From: Verrucomicrobia bacterium UBA3841
GTDB taxonomy: Bacteria > Verrucomicrobiota > Kiritimatiellia > RFP12 > UBA1067
Reading direction: 5' to 3'
Length of the DNA: 20,271 nucleotides
Assembly: GCA_002392765.1 (NCBI GenBank)
Contig: DGHT01000060.1
Span: 1-20,271 of the forward strand
Position 1 is the first letter of the stretch. Each line of letters starts with the position of its first letter. Below, piece by piece: positions 13,280 through 20,271 of the stretch. Made by a program: the position numbers and the translations under genes. Under the pieces are notes generated by a model. That model was given only the letters and a program-made list of their open reading frames with translations, searched no databases and was not told the origin of the DNA.

Positions 13280-16159
13280 TCAGCGAACGAAAAGTATTAA
13301 GCCGGTTTTCGTCAGTCGAAGTTCGCCGTCTCTCGCTTGAAGCGTCCAACTCTTGCCGTCGATGACGAGGCGGGGAATCCCGGAAATGTCCGCTGCCCTC
13401 GCGATGACGAATCCGCCTTGCGGACGCTGGACCGACTCAAGATCACCCGTTACGGTAACAGTCGCCCCTTCGCCGAACGTAAGCGTCCCAGAAATGTTCG
13501 CCACGTTGTTGCCAATTGCCGCCGCATCCACGGTCCAGTTGCCAGTCACCGTCAAATTGCCAGAAACCGCAGGCGATCCTTCGATGTTGGCGACCGTCCA
13601 GCTTCCGCCCGCATCACTGAGATCGAGCGTTCCTTCCGTTCCCTTGAGCGTCGTGAACACGGGCAGTGCCGGTTCGTAGCCGTCGGGTGTGGCGCTCGCG
13701 TTGTCGCCCGTGTAGGCGTCGCGGTACTGCGTGTTGAACTTCACCGTTCCGCCCTGGAGGTCGAGATAGTCGCCGCCCATCTGCGAGTTGTAGTCGAGCG
13801 TACCCGTGCCCTTCTTGACAAGCCCCTGGAACACGCCCGTGCCATTCGTCACGGCGCCATTGTTCACGAACTCCGTGATAGGCATCGTGAAGTCCACCCA
13901 AGCGTTGGTGACAGACGCCGATTCTACCTTGCGCCCGAAATAGACATAGCCGTTCGTGATGCTTACGAGCCCCGCGCCCTCGTGCGACGGCACGGCCTTC
14001 GCGCCATACACGCCGAGAGAGCCCTCGTTCAGCACGATGCCGCCCTCGAACGTGTTGTCGGCGAGCAGGTTGATGCGAGTATTGCGGCCATAATTCTGAT
14101 ACGGACGGAATCCGCCGTTGCCGCCCACCTTGGCGGCAAACGTGCATCCCGAACGGTTTCTCACGTCGTGGTTGCGCAAGCGGAAATGGTTGTTCAGCAC
14201 CATCGGACCGTAATACCAGTTTCGCTTCGTGGCGCCGTCGGCGCCCCAGGGATCGATACCATAGCCGTTACCGTTAAATCTACCGATTTGCGCGTATTCC
14301 ATGTCGTCGACGAATGTCGTAGCCGTTTGCCCGGTCTGGTCAATGGTGCTGTACCAAATCCAACGCGAGCCGCCGCAGAAGCGAATGGTGGAGGCGCTGC
14401 CGTTCTTCGCCTGAAGTTCGCCGGCAGTACCGCCAGTCAGCATCGTCATATTCGAGACGACGAGATTGCCGATATTCTTGATGGGATGCGGATTCGCCGA
14501 GAACTGGGAGCCAACCGTGCGTCCGTACATGAGGACATCCTGTCCCTCAAGGCTGAAATCGCTCGCCGGGCTGTTGGACAATCCCGCAATCCCCCCCGAT
14601 GGGAAATCCACGTACAGTCGGGTCGGTCCGACGGCTCTTGAAGCGACCCCCGGCTGCCAGTAGCTTGTTCCGCTGGCCGTATCGCCGTTCCGAAACACGT
14701 ATGCGCCTCCCATCCCCGGATGGCCGTCGCCCTCGTAATAGACGGCGTTGTACTCGGGATTTTGCGGCTCGTTTCCAACGGCATCCATCACGAGCGTGGC
14801 GCCGGAATGGACGTAGATGCGCTGATTCTCGCCCCGCCCGGCGGATGTCGTGAGACCGAAGCAGTTGGAGCAGACGCCGATGGCCACGCCGTCCTCGACA
14901 TGCACGGGGCCGGTGAAGGTCGAGATGTCCTGATTGAACGTGAGCGTGCCGTCGCCGCGCTTGACAATCGTGCCCGTGCGCGCGGAACCAACGAAATCCG
15001 CGTATGAGACGGCATCCGCAGCGGCCCCGACCGAATCGATCTTCTGGAATGTCACCTCGTCGATGGAGTTGCTGGCCGCGATGTCCGCAATGTAGAGCGG
15101 ATAGACATAGGGATAGAACGCGCCCCTGGTCGTCATCCATCCCGGCAACATTGTAGTCACAAGACTGGAAGCATCGGCCATCCACCCCGTCTCGACAACG
15201 GAACCCGCCTCAAAGGAACCGGAACCGGCATTCATGAGAAACGTCCCGCTCTTCCTGTCGTAGAGACATGCCACGCCGTCCTTTCTGCACGGCACCAGGT
15301 CGAGCGCGAGCGAGGAGTCGTCCGAGCCGTCCGCCCACGACTTGAACGAGTAGAGACGGAACTTGCCCCATCGGACCGGTATCGGATTTCCGCCTCTGAT
15401 TCCCCAGTGCCCCACGAAAATGTGCAGCGAACTTCCGGCGGTGAAGTTGCGGGAGGATGACAGCCCGGTTGCGATTTCCTGAACTCCGTTGATCCATGCG
15501 CCTTGCCAGTCGGCGATGAACGTGTAGCGACCTGTGTCGGCAGCGGGGGAAGTGGAGTCCTCGCTGGTGGTTTGGTATCCATACGTCCATTTGCCTGGGT
15601 TGGAATCTCCCATCCATGCGAGACGAAACAGGTCGGTGTTGTCACTGTCAGTAGGTCGCGCCATAAACACAAACTGCCTGATCGTCGTGTCGTCCAGGGC
15701 GAACTCGCCTTCCATCCTTGCCGTGCCGGTAGGGGTGTAATCCGTGCGGATGTATTGAGTCCCGGTGGCCTTGATGTATTCCAGACGTTCGGCGCCCGGA
15801 ATGGCGTCGCTTGACGAGGTGCCGACTGGCGTGAGGAAAAAGCGCAAGTGTGAAACCGTCTCGCCCCATCCACTCGGGACGGGCACGTTCGACATCGACG
15901 TTACGTCGCCCGCCACCGTCCCGAGGTTGCGGTAGTACCGCCAGTCTTCAACGCACTCCGCGCCGCCGTCCGTCCAGCCCCATGCCATCCAGAGCGTATT
16001 GGTCGTATCTGCCGATTCCGCGGAGAATGTCAAATCGAACGACGTTGTCACGTCATCCGTTTTGTTCTCCGTCACGGTAATCGTGCGGGCCATGGCAGTT
16101 CCCGCCAGACACGCGGCGAATGCCGCCAATATTGCCATCAGTTTGCGCTTCATTTTCAT
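13280..16159 (-). CDS. secreted surface protein with LamG-like and autotransporter-associated beta-strand repeats
   Basis: This 959-residue protein is probably a cell-surface or secreted binding protein. The start ATG at 16159 has AAAGGAAC upstream and a clear signal peptide (KLMAILAAFAACLAGTAMA). Residues of about 120-320 form a LamG-like jellyroll of the type seen in gut surface proteins (LEYIKATGTQYIRTDYTP, WINGVQEIATG, LYSFKSWADG, LDLVPCRKDGVACLYDRKSG). From about 395 to the end there are beta-strand repeats of the passenger type (VKRGDGTLTFNQDISTFTG, NTFEGGIVLNEGSLGVYG, VKKGTGTLDYNSQMGGDYL). I see no outer-membrane barrel, LPxTG or PEP-CTERM signal at the C-terminus (LTKTGLILFVR), so anchoring is unclear. 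It sits between the fucosidase and the xylanase in the operon, which suggests a role in holding substrate or enzymes. Confidence 0.75.
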   Translation of the reverse strand: MKMKRKLMAILAAFAACLAGTAMARTITVTENKTDDVTTSFDLTFSAESADTTNTLWMAWGWTDGGAECVEDWRYYRNLGTVAGDVTSMSNVPVPSGWGETVSHLRFFLTPVGTSSSDAIPGAERLEYIKATGTQYIRTDYTPTGTARMEGEFALDDTTIRQFVFMARPTDSDNTDLFRLAWMGDSNPGKWTYGYQTTSEDSTSPAADTGRYTFIADWQGAWINGVQEIATGLSSSRNFTAGSSLHIFVGHWGIRGGNPIPVRWGKFRLYSFKSWADGSDDSSLALDLVPCRKDGVACLYDRKSGTFLMNAGSGSFEAGSVVETGWMADASSLVTTMLPGWMTTRGAFYPYVYPLYIADIAASNSIDEVTFQKIDSVGAAADAVSYADFVGSARTGTIVKRGDGTLTFNQDISTFTGPVHVEDGVAIGVCSNCFGLTTSAGRGENQRIYVHSGATLVMDAVGNEPQNPEYNAVYYEGDGHPGMGGAYVFRNGDTASGTSYWQPGVASRAVGPTRLYVDFPSGGIAGLSNSPASDFSLEGQDVLMYGRTVGSQFSANPHPIKNIGNLVVSNMTMLTGGTAGELQAKNGSASTIRFCGGSRWIWYSTIDQTGQTATTFVDDMEYAQIGRFNGNGYGIDPWGADGATKRNWYYGPMVLNNHFRLRNHDVRNRSGCTFAAKVGGNGGFRPYQNYGRNTRINLLADNTFEGGIVLNEGSLGVYGAKAVPSHEGAGLVSITNGYVYFGRKVESASVTNAWVDFTMPITEFVNNGAVTNGTGVFQGLVKKGTGTLDYNSQMGGDYLDLQGGTVKFNTQYRDAYTGDNASATPDGYEPALPVFTTLKGTEGTLDLSDAGGSWTVANIEGSPAVSGNLTVTGNWTVDAAAIGNNVANISGTLTFGEGATVTVTGDLESVQRPQGGFVIARAADISGIPRLVIDGKSWTLQARDGELRLTKTGLILFVR

Positions 16160-16209
16160 TGTTCCTTTCGTGTTGTTGATGCGTTTGAAATTCTTCTCAT
16201 CCTCCGACA

Positions 16210-17634
16210 CTACTTGCGATACTCCACCTCGAATGCATCGGCGTATTCGTCGCGGACAAAGCCTTCGGGGAAGGTCAGTATTACACCACGCGTATCTCCG
16301 TCCGACTCGACGAACGGAATGTCGAGGCCGGAAGCGAGGTGCCTGACGCGCACGACGTCCCCCTGTTGGGCGTCGACGTTCAGGAGCACGCCAACACTTC
16401 CGGCGTCGGATTCCTTCCAAAGCCGGATTGCGAAGACGCGTCCATCCTTGCCGCGCGTGAAACGCCACTTGCCGCGGCTCGCGACGGACGCCGCCCTCGT
16501 GCCGTAGATCGCCTCGCCGTTTTTCGCAAGCCACCTGCCCATCGTCTCCATCCGATCAAGTGCGGGACGCGGCAGACGTCCGTCGGGCATGGGGCCGACG
16601 TTCAGCGCGAGATTGCCGCCCTTCGCGACGACGTCGATCAGCATGTGAATGAGCGCGCGGGGACTCTTGTAGGTATCGTCGTAGTGGTAGCCCCATCCGT
16701 CGCTCATCGTGATGCAGCTTTCCCAGGGGTAGTCGAGCGGTTCGTCGGGAACAGTCTGCTCGGGCGTCGCGATGTTCATGTTCTCGTTCCTCTGCCCGCG
16801 GTCGACGGAAATGAGGTCTGGCTGGATTTGGCGCGCGGCGGCGATGATGTCCGTCATCCCGAGGTCGCAGCCTTTGCTCGGCTTCACCCATCCGCCGTCT
16901 AACCAGAGTATATCTATGGGACCGTAGCCCTTCACCAGCTCCAGTATCTGTCCCTTAGCGAACTCGCGGAAACGCGCCCACTTCTCCGGGTTTTTCGCCG
17001 TGTCGTACGTAGGGTAGCGGTCCGTCCTTGTTCCAATGCCGCAGTTCTCCCAGAAGTCGTCGTGGTGCCAGTCGGGTTTCGAGAAATAGGCGCTGATGCC
17101 AAGCCCTTCGGCGCGGCAGGCGTCGAAGAGGTTCTTCACGATGTCGGCGTTCGGGTTCGCCGAATACGGACATTCCGGAGCGGTAGTCTTGTAGTCGGTG
17201 AGTTTCGTGTCGTAGAGGCAGAAGCCGTCGTGGTGCTTCGTCGTGAACGCGACGTACCTGAATCCGCAGCGCTTCGCGGTCTTCGCGATTTCGCTTCCGT
17301 TGAACCGAACGGGGTTGAAGCATTTGTTCAGAGCGAAGTACTGCCGCTTGAACTCCGCGTCATCCTTCGTCCACTCGATGTCGGTGCGCGCCCAGAAGGC
17401 GTCCTTCGTAGAAAGCGGCCACGACTCGGTGATGCCCAGAATCGAATAGACGCCGAAGTGCATCATGAGGCAGAGCTTCTGGTCGCGGAACCACTCCAGC
17501 TTCTCGCGCACGACCGGCGACTTCGGCGGCACGTACGGAACCTCGTCGCTGCCGTGCGAAATTGCGGGCAAAAGGCAGACAAGAACGGCTCCCGCCGTCC
17601 ATACGACCCGCAGTTTTCTGAAAGTTGAAGCCAT
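16210..17634 (-). CDS. secreted GH29 alpha-L-fucosidase
   Basis: This 474-residue enzyme would release L-fucose from glycan side chains. Residues 1-28 are a signal peptide. The GH29 barrel has MMHFGVYSILG near the start, the substrate-binding KHHDGFCLYDT, the nucleophile Asp in DILWLDGGW (D246), and ALNVGPMPDG at the end of the barrel. A C-terminal beta-sandwich follows (WRFTRGKDGRVFAIRLW, VRHLASGLDIPFVESDG). Length and order are normal for the family. A GGAG ribosome site lies upstream of the ATG, and a promoter with an inverted repeat sits at 17668-17713. It is the first gene of the putative operon; the next gene begins 50 bases downstream. Confidence 0.93.
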   Translation of the reverse strand: MASTFRKLRVVWTAGAVLVCLLPAISHGSDEVPYVPPKSPVVREKLEWFRDQKLCLMMHFGVYSILGITESWPLSTKDAFWARTDIEWTKDDAEFKRQYFALNKCFNPVRFNGSEIAKTAKRCGFRYVAFTTKHHDGFCLYDTKLTDYKTTAPECPYSANPNADIVKNLFDACRAEGLGISAYFSKPDWHHDDFWENCGIGTRTDRYPTYDTAKNPEKWARFREFAKGQILELVKGYGPIDILWLDGGWVKPSKGCDLGMTDIIAAARQIQPDLISVDRGQRNENMNIATPEQTVPDEPLDYPWESCITMSDGWGYHYDDTYKSPRALIHMLIDVVAKGGNLALNVGPMPDGRLPRPALDRMETMGRWLAKNGEAIYGTRAASVASRGKWRFTRGKDGRVFAIRLWKESDAGSVGVLLNVDAQQGDVVRVRHLASGLDIPFVESDGDTRGVILTFPEGFVRDEYADAFEVEYRK

Positions 17635-17667
17635 GCAATTACTCCATCAGTATTTTCACATGTGCGT

Positions 17668-17696
17668 ATTATCGCACATCCACGCCAAAGAATCAA
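17668..17696 (-). promoter_or_regulatory. sigma70-like promoter of the fucosidase operon
   Basis: On the minus strand TTGATT (17691-17696) and GATAAT (17668-17673) are 17 bp apart. Positions 17668-17721 match 516-569 with a single mismatch. The predicted start of transcription is about 30 bases before the fucosidase ATG. Confidence 0.65.
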
Positions 17697-17713
17697 CCGC
17701 AATCAAACGGTTG
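17694..17713. promoter_or_regulatory. 20-bp inverted repeat, candidate XylR-type operator (site 2)
   Basis: This is an exact copy of the inverted repeat at 542-561 (CAACCG, 8-bp spacer, CGGTTG), in the same place relative to the -35 box. It links the fucosidase operon to GH28 copy 1 and, by neighbourhood, to the regulator at 807-1943. Confidence 0.6.
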
Positions 17714-17756
17714 CGCACAAGTAAAACATCAGTTTCCAAACAATGTCTTTTAGTGT

Positions 17757-17790
17757 ACTATGGGGTCAGACCCGGGTCAGACCCCATAGT
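17757..17790. repeat. 34-bp near-perfect palindrome (REP/RAYT-like)
   Basis: ACTATGGGGTC (17757-17767) and GACCCCATAGT (17780-17790) are perfect 11-bp arms. The middle holds another palindrome, GACCCGGGTC, flanked by two unpaired A bases. GGGGTCAGACCC units of this kind are common as dispersed REP-type elements moved by Y1 REP transposases. It lies downstream of the ATPase gene, but no T-run follows on that strand, so a terminator role is doubtful. Confidence 0.6.
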
Positions 17791-17872
17791 GTTCGAGCCT
17801 GTCGTTTATGAACGAGAAGTCGTGCGGCCAGTTCAGGCAAATGTAAAAGGTGAAGTTTCCTCTTCTCACCAT
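17777..17872 (-). pseudogene. short coding scrap ending in the palindrome
   Basis: A 31-codon minus-strand frame (MVRRGNFTFYICLNW..., ...INDRLEHYGV) ends at a TGA inside the palindrome. The amino-acid make-up looks like real protein, with aromatic and charged residues mixed, and no homolog is recognised. It may be the 3' scrap of a gene cut by the repeat. It occupies the space between the fucosidase promoter and the ATPase gene. Confidence 0.2.
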
Positions 17873-17891
17873 GCGAGCTCATCAAGCATTG

Positions 17892-19211
17892 TCACATGTC
17901 ATAAAGGGACAACCCCTTGTATTCGACGCGCCAGCCGGAGAACTTCCCGATAGAACGCATGAATGCCTCTGCTTTTTCCCTTAGCCTATCAAGGGAAATC
18001 CTTTCGCTGTCGCGTTTCACTTCTGCGAAAAGCGCCCGTTTAGACAACTTGTCTTCGGCCACAATGTCTATCTCGTTCTCGCCCTTGCGGTTCCACCAGC
18101 CGCCGATTCCGGTAAACATGCGCTGCTCCACTAACTTTTGCCTGAAATACCTCTCAAGCATAAGACCGGAAAATGTCTCGTAGTCGCGCCTCAATATTTC
18201 CCGCAGCGCATCGAACCGCTTCAATTCGATGAGATCGGCGTTCCTGTGGATAAATCGGAACCAGAAGGCGAAGAAGTTGTCGGTGATGAAATAGCGACTC
18301 GCCTTGTTCGCGCTTTTCTCCCCAAAAGGCTGTCGTCGGGCTATCAGCCCGTAGTCGGTCTCAAGTCGCGTCAGATAGCCGCCTATTGACGTTCCAACCA
18401 ACTGCTCTATCTCATTCCGCGACGTTATTCCGCGTGAAATGGCGGAGAGAACAGAAAAATATGTCCCGTACTCCTTGCCGAACTCCTGGACCAACACGGA
18501 CTTTCCTTCGTCGAAGAAGTAGGAGTGTTCTCCAAGAATACCGTCTATCATGGCGTCTTTCGTGACAAAGCCCCTGTCCATAAGTTCCTCTATATAGCGA
18601 GCGACGCCACCCGTAAACGTCCAAAGCGCAAGCAAGTCGTCTGGAGCCCAGTCGGGATTGTGCTCTGAAAGTATCTCCTTCACTACAGGCAGGGCAAACG
18701 GCTCTATCTTCATCTTCGACGTGCTGCGTCCATACAGAGGCTGCCCGTCGTCGAAGAATATCTTGTTCATCAGCGTATTCACGCTGCCGCAGGTGATAAA
18801 GTTTATCTTCGAGCGTGAATGAAATCGATCCCAATGTTCCTGTATCTCTCCGAAGATTCCTGCGTCTATCTTCCAGAATTCCTGCAGCTCGTCAACAACA
18901 AGCGTAAAAGGCCTTCTGCACGACTCTTCCATAAGTGCCTTGAAAAGACTCCCGAACCTGATACCTTCGCCATAGATCGAAATCGGCAGAACGGTCTTGG
19001 CTTTCTCAATAAAATCTGCGCACTGGTCAATTTCTGCGCGCCGCGTCACCAGAAAATAGATGTAAGGTTGGTCGTCCATTGCCTTCTGAATCAGCTGCGT
19101 CTTTCCAACACGCCTTCGTCCAGTCACAACAGTAAGTCGCGCCACCTTATTTGAAAGGTCACGCTCTTTGCGCAAATACGATATTTCACCTTCTCTGTCG
19201 TAAAACCTCAT
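17892..19211 (-). CDS. AAA ATPase with DUF234/PD-(D/E)XK-like C-terminus
   Basis: This 439-residue protein belongs to the archaeal-type ATPase family (COG1672, PF01637 plus DUF234), whose cellular role is poorly known. The P-loop is GRRRVGKT (residues 31-38) and Walker B is FTLVVDELQEF. A winged-helix part follows (ISRGITSRNEIEQLVGTSI, YLTRLETDYGLIARRQPFG). The C-terminal domain has ENEIDIVAED and ALFAEVKRD (residues of about 372-396), the D...E-x-K pattern of PD-(D/E)XK nuclease folds. It is full length with intact motifs. An AGAGGTG ribosome site, a promoter (19262-19291) and an inverted repeat in the leader precede it. It is a single-gene unit unrelated to the glycan operon. Members are often scattered in multiple copies, and two broken relatives lie just upstream. 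Confidence 0.85.
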   Translation of the reverse strand: MRFYDREGEISYLRKERDLSNKVARLTVVTGRRRVGKTQLIQKAMDDQPYIYFLVTRRAEIDQCADFIEKAKTVLPISIYGEGIRFGSLFKALMEESCRRPFTLVVDELQEFWKIDAGIFGEIQEHWDRFHSRSKINFITCGSVNTLMNKIFFDDGQPLYGRSTSKMKIEPFALPVVKEILSEHNPDWAPDDLLALWTFTGGVARYIEELMDRGFVTKDAMIDGILGEHSYFFDEGKSVLVQEFGKEYGTYFSVLSAISRGITSRNEIEQLVGTSIGGYLTRLETDYGLIARRQPFGEKSANKASRYFITDNFFAFWFRFIHRNADLIELKRFDALREILRRDYETFSGLMLERYFRQKLVEQRMFTGIGGWWNRKGENEIDIVAEDKLSKRALFAEVKRDSERISLDRLREKAEAFMRSIGKFSGWRVEYKGLSLYDM

Positions 19212-19229
19212 TTTACACCTCTTTTCGCT

Positions 19230-19260
19230 TGCAACCCACAGTTCCGAACTCGTGGTTGCA
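19230..19260. promoter_or_regulatory. imperfect inverted repeat in the ATPase leader
   Basis: TGCAACC-CAC at the left and GTGGTTGCA at the right are complementary apart from one extra C, and the centre AGTTCCGAACT is itself nearly palindromic. It begins at the predicted transcription start and ends 19 bases before the ATPase ATG, so it could be an operator or an mRNA hairpin. Confidence 0.4.
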
Positions 19261-19261
19261 T

Positions 19262-19291
19262 ATTATACCATATCTATAGCACACAACGCAA
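19262..19291 (-). promoter_or_regulatory. sigma70-like promoter of the ATPase gene
   Basis: On the minus strand a perfect -10 TATAAT (19262-19267) follows a -35-like TTGCGT (19286-19291) by 18 bp. A run of A/T bases (about 19297-19315) lies directly upstream and could act as an UP element. The rest of the roughly 300-base stretch up to 19517 shows no gene, only the inverted repeat at its end. Confidence 0.5.
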
Positions 19292-19440
19292 CCGTATCAT
19301 ATATTTTTTTTAGTATAACCACATAACAGGGGATTTTTACGGCAATAATCTGCGGAAAATGTGTGTCACGAGGAATGTGGACGGAGGGAGTGGACGTGGG
19401 GTTGAAGAACACTAAGGACGCAGGCAGACCTCCAAATATA

Positions 19441-19517
19441 TCTCACGCCAAGTTCGCAAAGTGCGCGAAGTCTTGTTTCTATGATTGCTTTGCGAACTTA
19501 GCGGACTTTGCGTGAGA
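19441..19517. repeat. large imperfect inverted repeat of GCAAAG/CGCAAAG units
   Basis: The left arm begins TCTCACGCCAAGTTCGCAAA and the right arm, read backwards, begins TCTCACGCAAAGTCCGCTAA; they are 29-30 bases long and enclose about 17 bases. Both arms carry the TTCGCAAAG type of unit. It looks like a dispersed intergenic repeat and marks the break point of the ATPase remnant beside it. Confidence 0.55.
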
Positions 19518-19733
19518 CTAAAAAGAGGGTTTTGCAACTGGCTCATCAGTATGGACTCCGGAAATGCCAAGAGCCTTCTTTATCTGGGCGACATGGTCGA
19601 TGCAGACGCGCTCGAACGACAACCCCTCCCATGTCCGTCGTCGCTGGTCATGAACCATGTTTGTCCAACGGTGTTCGTCGTGTCCGGCATACCCCTGCAC
19701 GAACTGGAAGTAAAGACGCGATTTAGTCAATAT
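19518..19733 (-). pseudogene. C-terminal fragment of an AAA ATPase (COG1672-like)
   Basis: The minus-strand frame contains WEGLSFERVCIDHVAQIKKA followed by LGISGVHTDE. This is the highly recognisable beginning of the C-terminal nuclease-like domain of another ATPase family than the intact neighbour. The usual preceding part (a phenylalanine-rich strand, then a W-x-x-x-x linker) is present as LYFQFVQGYAGHDEHRW. The frame has no Walker motifs and stops after VAKPSF next to the inverted repeat, so both ends of the gene are lost. The 128 bases between it and the next fragment show no gene. Confidence 0.65.
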
Positions 19734-19861
19734 GGCAGATTCAATCTCTCTAAATCTATGTCTTTTGTGGACATTTAGAACGATTCACCCGCCCCATCGT
19801 CACAGGCCGCGTGGTGGTTGGGGGTGGGCTTACTAGCAGATCCTCAGCTTGCTTCCGCCTT

Positions 19862-20271
19862 TTAAGCCGCACGCGGGGTCTTGGCAAGTACCGCCTGCGG
19901 CCACCCACCCCGGCAAATAAGATGGGCGAGTTCATCAACACCCATGCGAGCGCGGCCAGCGACATTTTCCACGCCATCAAAAAGAGACGAAAGAGAAATC
20001 TCCCCTATCGATTCACCGCTTTCCCAAAGACTCATCGGACGCATCCGCAACCTGACGATGCGCCCTGTACCCGTATGTCGCGGAGACTCTTCGTCCTTCT
20101 TTTCCTCTCGGGGGACGGCTGAACCCGTCAATATGAACTGCCCATCATCACCACGTTCATCCACAAGATGTCTGACGGCATTCCACAAGATGGGAAAATC
20201 CTGCCATTCGTCAACCAGACGTGGCGTCGGCCCCTCAAGTAGAATCGAGGGCTTTACCTTGACTGCGGCAC
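19862..20271 (-). pseudogene. AAA_14/DUF4143-type ATPase, internal part, cut at both ends
   Basis: The frame is open from the right edge to a TAA at 19862-19864 (136 codons). It shows the AAA_14 ATPase run after the P-loop: LVDEWQDFPILWNAVRHLVD (Walker B with DEWQ), GQFILTGSAVP (sensor 1), a T-GTGRIVRLRMRPMSLWE segment, and then LICRGGWPQAVLAKTPRAA, the start of the DUF4143 part. A working member continues for some 200 residues, so the stop truncates it. The P-loop would lie right of the edge. These proteins are common multi-copy accessory genes. I call it a pseudogene because of the early stop, but the upstream half cannot be seen. Confidence 0.75.

Noticed and set aside
13337..14641. 434-codon plus-strand ORF opposite the surface protein
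   Set aside because: It is a shadow frame; the minus strand carries a signal peptide and repeat motifs, the plus frame only basic low-complexity sequence.
17757..17790. Rho-independent terminator for the ATPase gene
   Set aside because: The stem is strong but no T-run follows it on the minus strand, where an A-rich stretch stands instead.
1..20271. CRISPR arrays, tRNA or rRNA genes
   Set aside because: I found no regularly spaced direct repeats and no tRNA- or rRNA-like sequence on reading both strands.

Overview
The window reads as a polysaccharide-degradation locus from a fibre-degrading member of the PVC group, probably a gut or rumen Kiritimatiellota/Verrucomicrobiota-like bacterium. 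The assignment is an inference. It rests on a XylR-type regulator (LacI-like sensor fused to an AraC DNA-binding domain), a surface protein with autotransporter-associated beta-strand repeats, many secreted multidomain glycosidases, and a GC-rich base composition. No ribosomal or other phylogenetic marker is present.

Left part (1-1943): the N-terminal part of a secreted GH28-like beta-helix enzyme (copy 1, minus strand, running off the left edge) is divergent from a XylR-type activator (plus strand). Between them are two back-to-back sigma70-like promoters and a 20-bp inverted repeat that overlaps the GH28 -35 box. The region just beyond this repeat also holds a short scrap resembling the 3' end of a fucosidase gene.

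Middle (1944-17634, all minus strand, transcribed right to left): from the promoter at 17668-17696 the order is GH29 alpha-L-fucosidase, a beta-strand-repeat/LamG surface protein, GH10 xylanase, a two-domain NodB polysaccharide deacetylase, a 1228-residue LamG plus TIM-barrel hydrolase, and a second GH28 copy broken by an in-frame amber codon and a short tail. Gaps are 50 nt or less, so this is probably one operon. Then come a secreted fibronectin-III/tyrosine-phosphatase protein whose leader contains a group II intron domain V-like hairpin, a small chimeric ORF, an (alpha/alpha)6-barrel glycosidase, and a decayed beta-propeller gene remnant. Together these enzymes would remove acetyl and fucosyl decorations and cut a xylan- or pectin-type backbone outside the cytoplasm.

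The 54-bp block holding the promoter and inverted repeat in front of GH28 copy 1 recurs with one mismatch in front of the fucosidase operon 17 kb away. This suggests one regulon, most simply controlled by the XylR-type protein encoded next to copy 1.

Right part (17635-20271): a near-perfect 34-bp palindrome, an intact AAA ATPase/DUF234 gene with its own promoter and a leader inverted repeat, a 77-bp inverted repeat, and fragments of two further AAA-type ATPase genes, the last running off the right edge. This part is accessory and shows decay.

A theme of the window is modular shuffling: unrelated genes share near-identical start regions and signal peptides, and 3' ends, promoters and whole gene starts occur in more than one copy.
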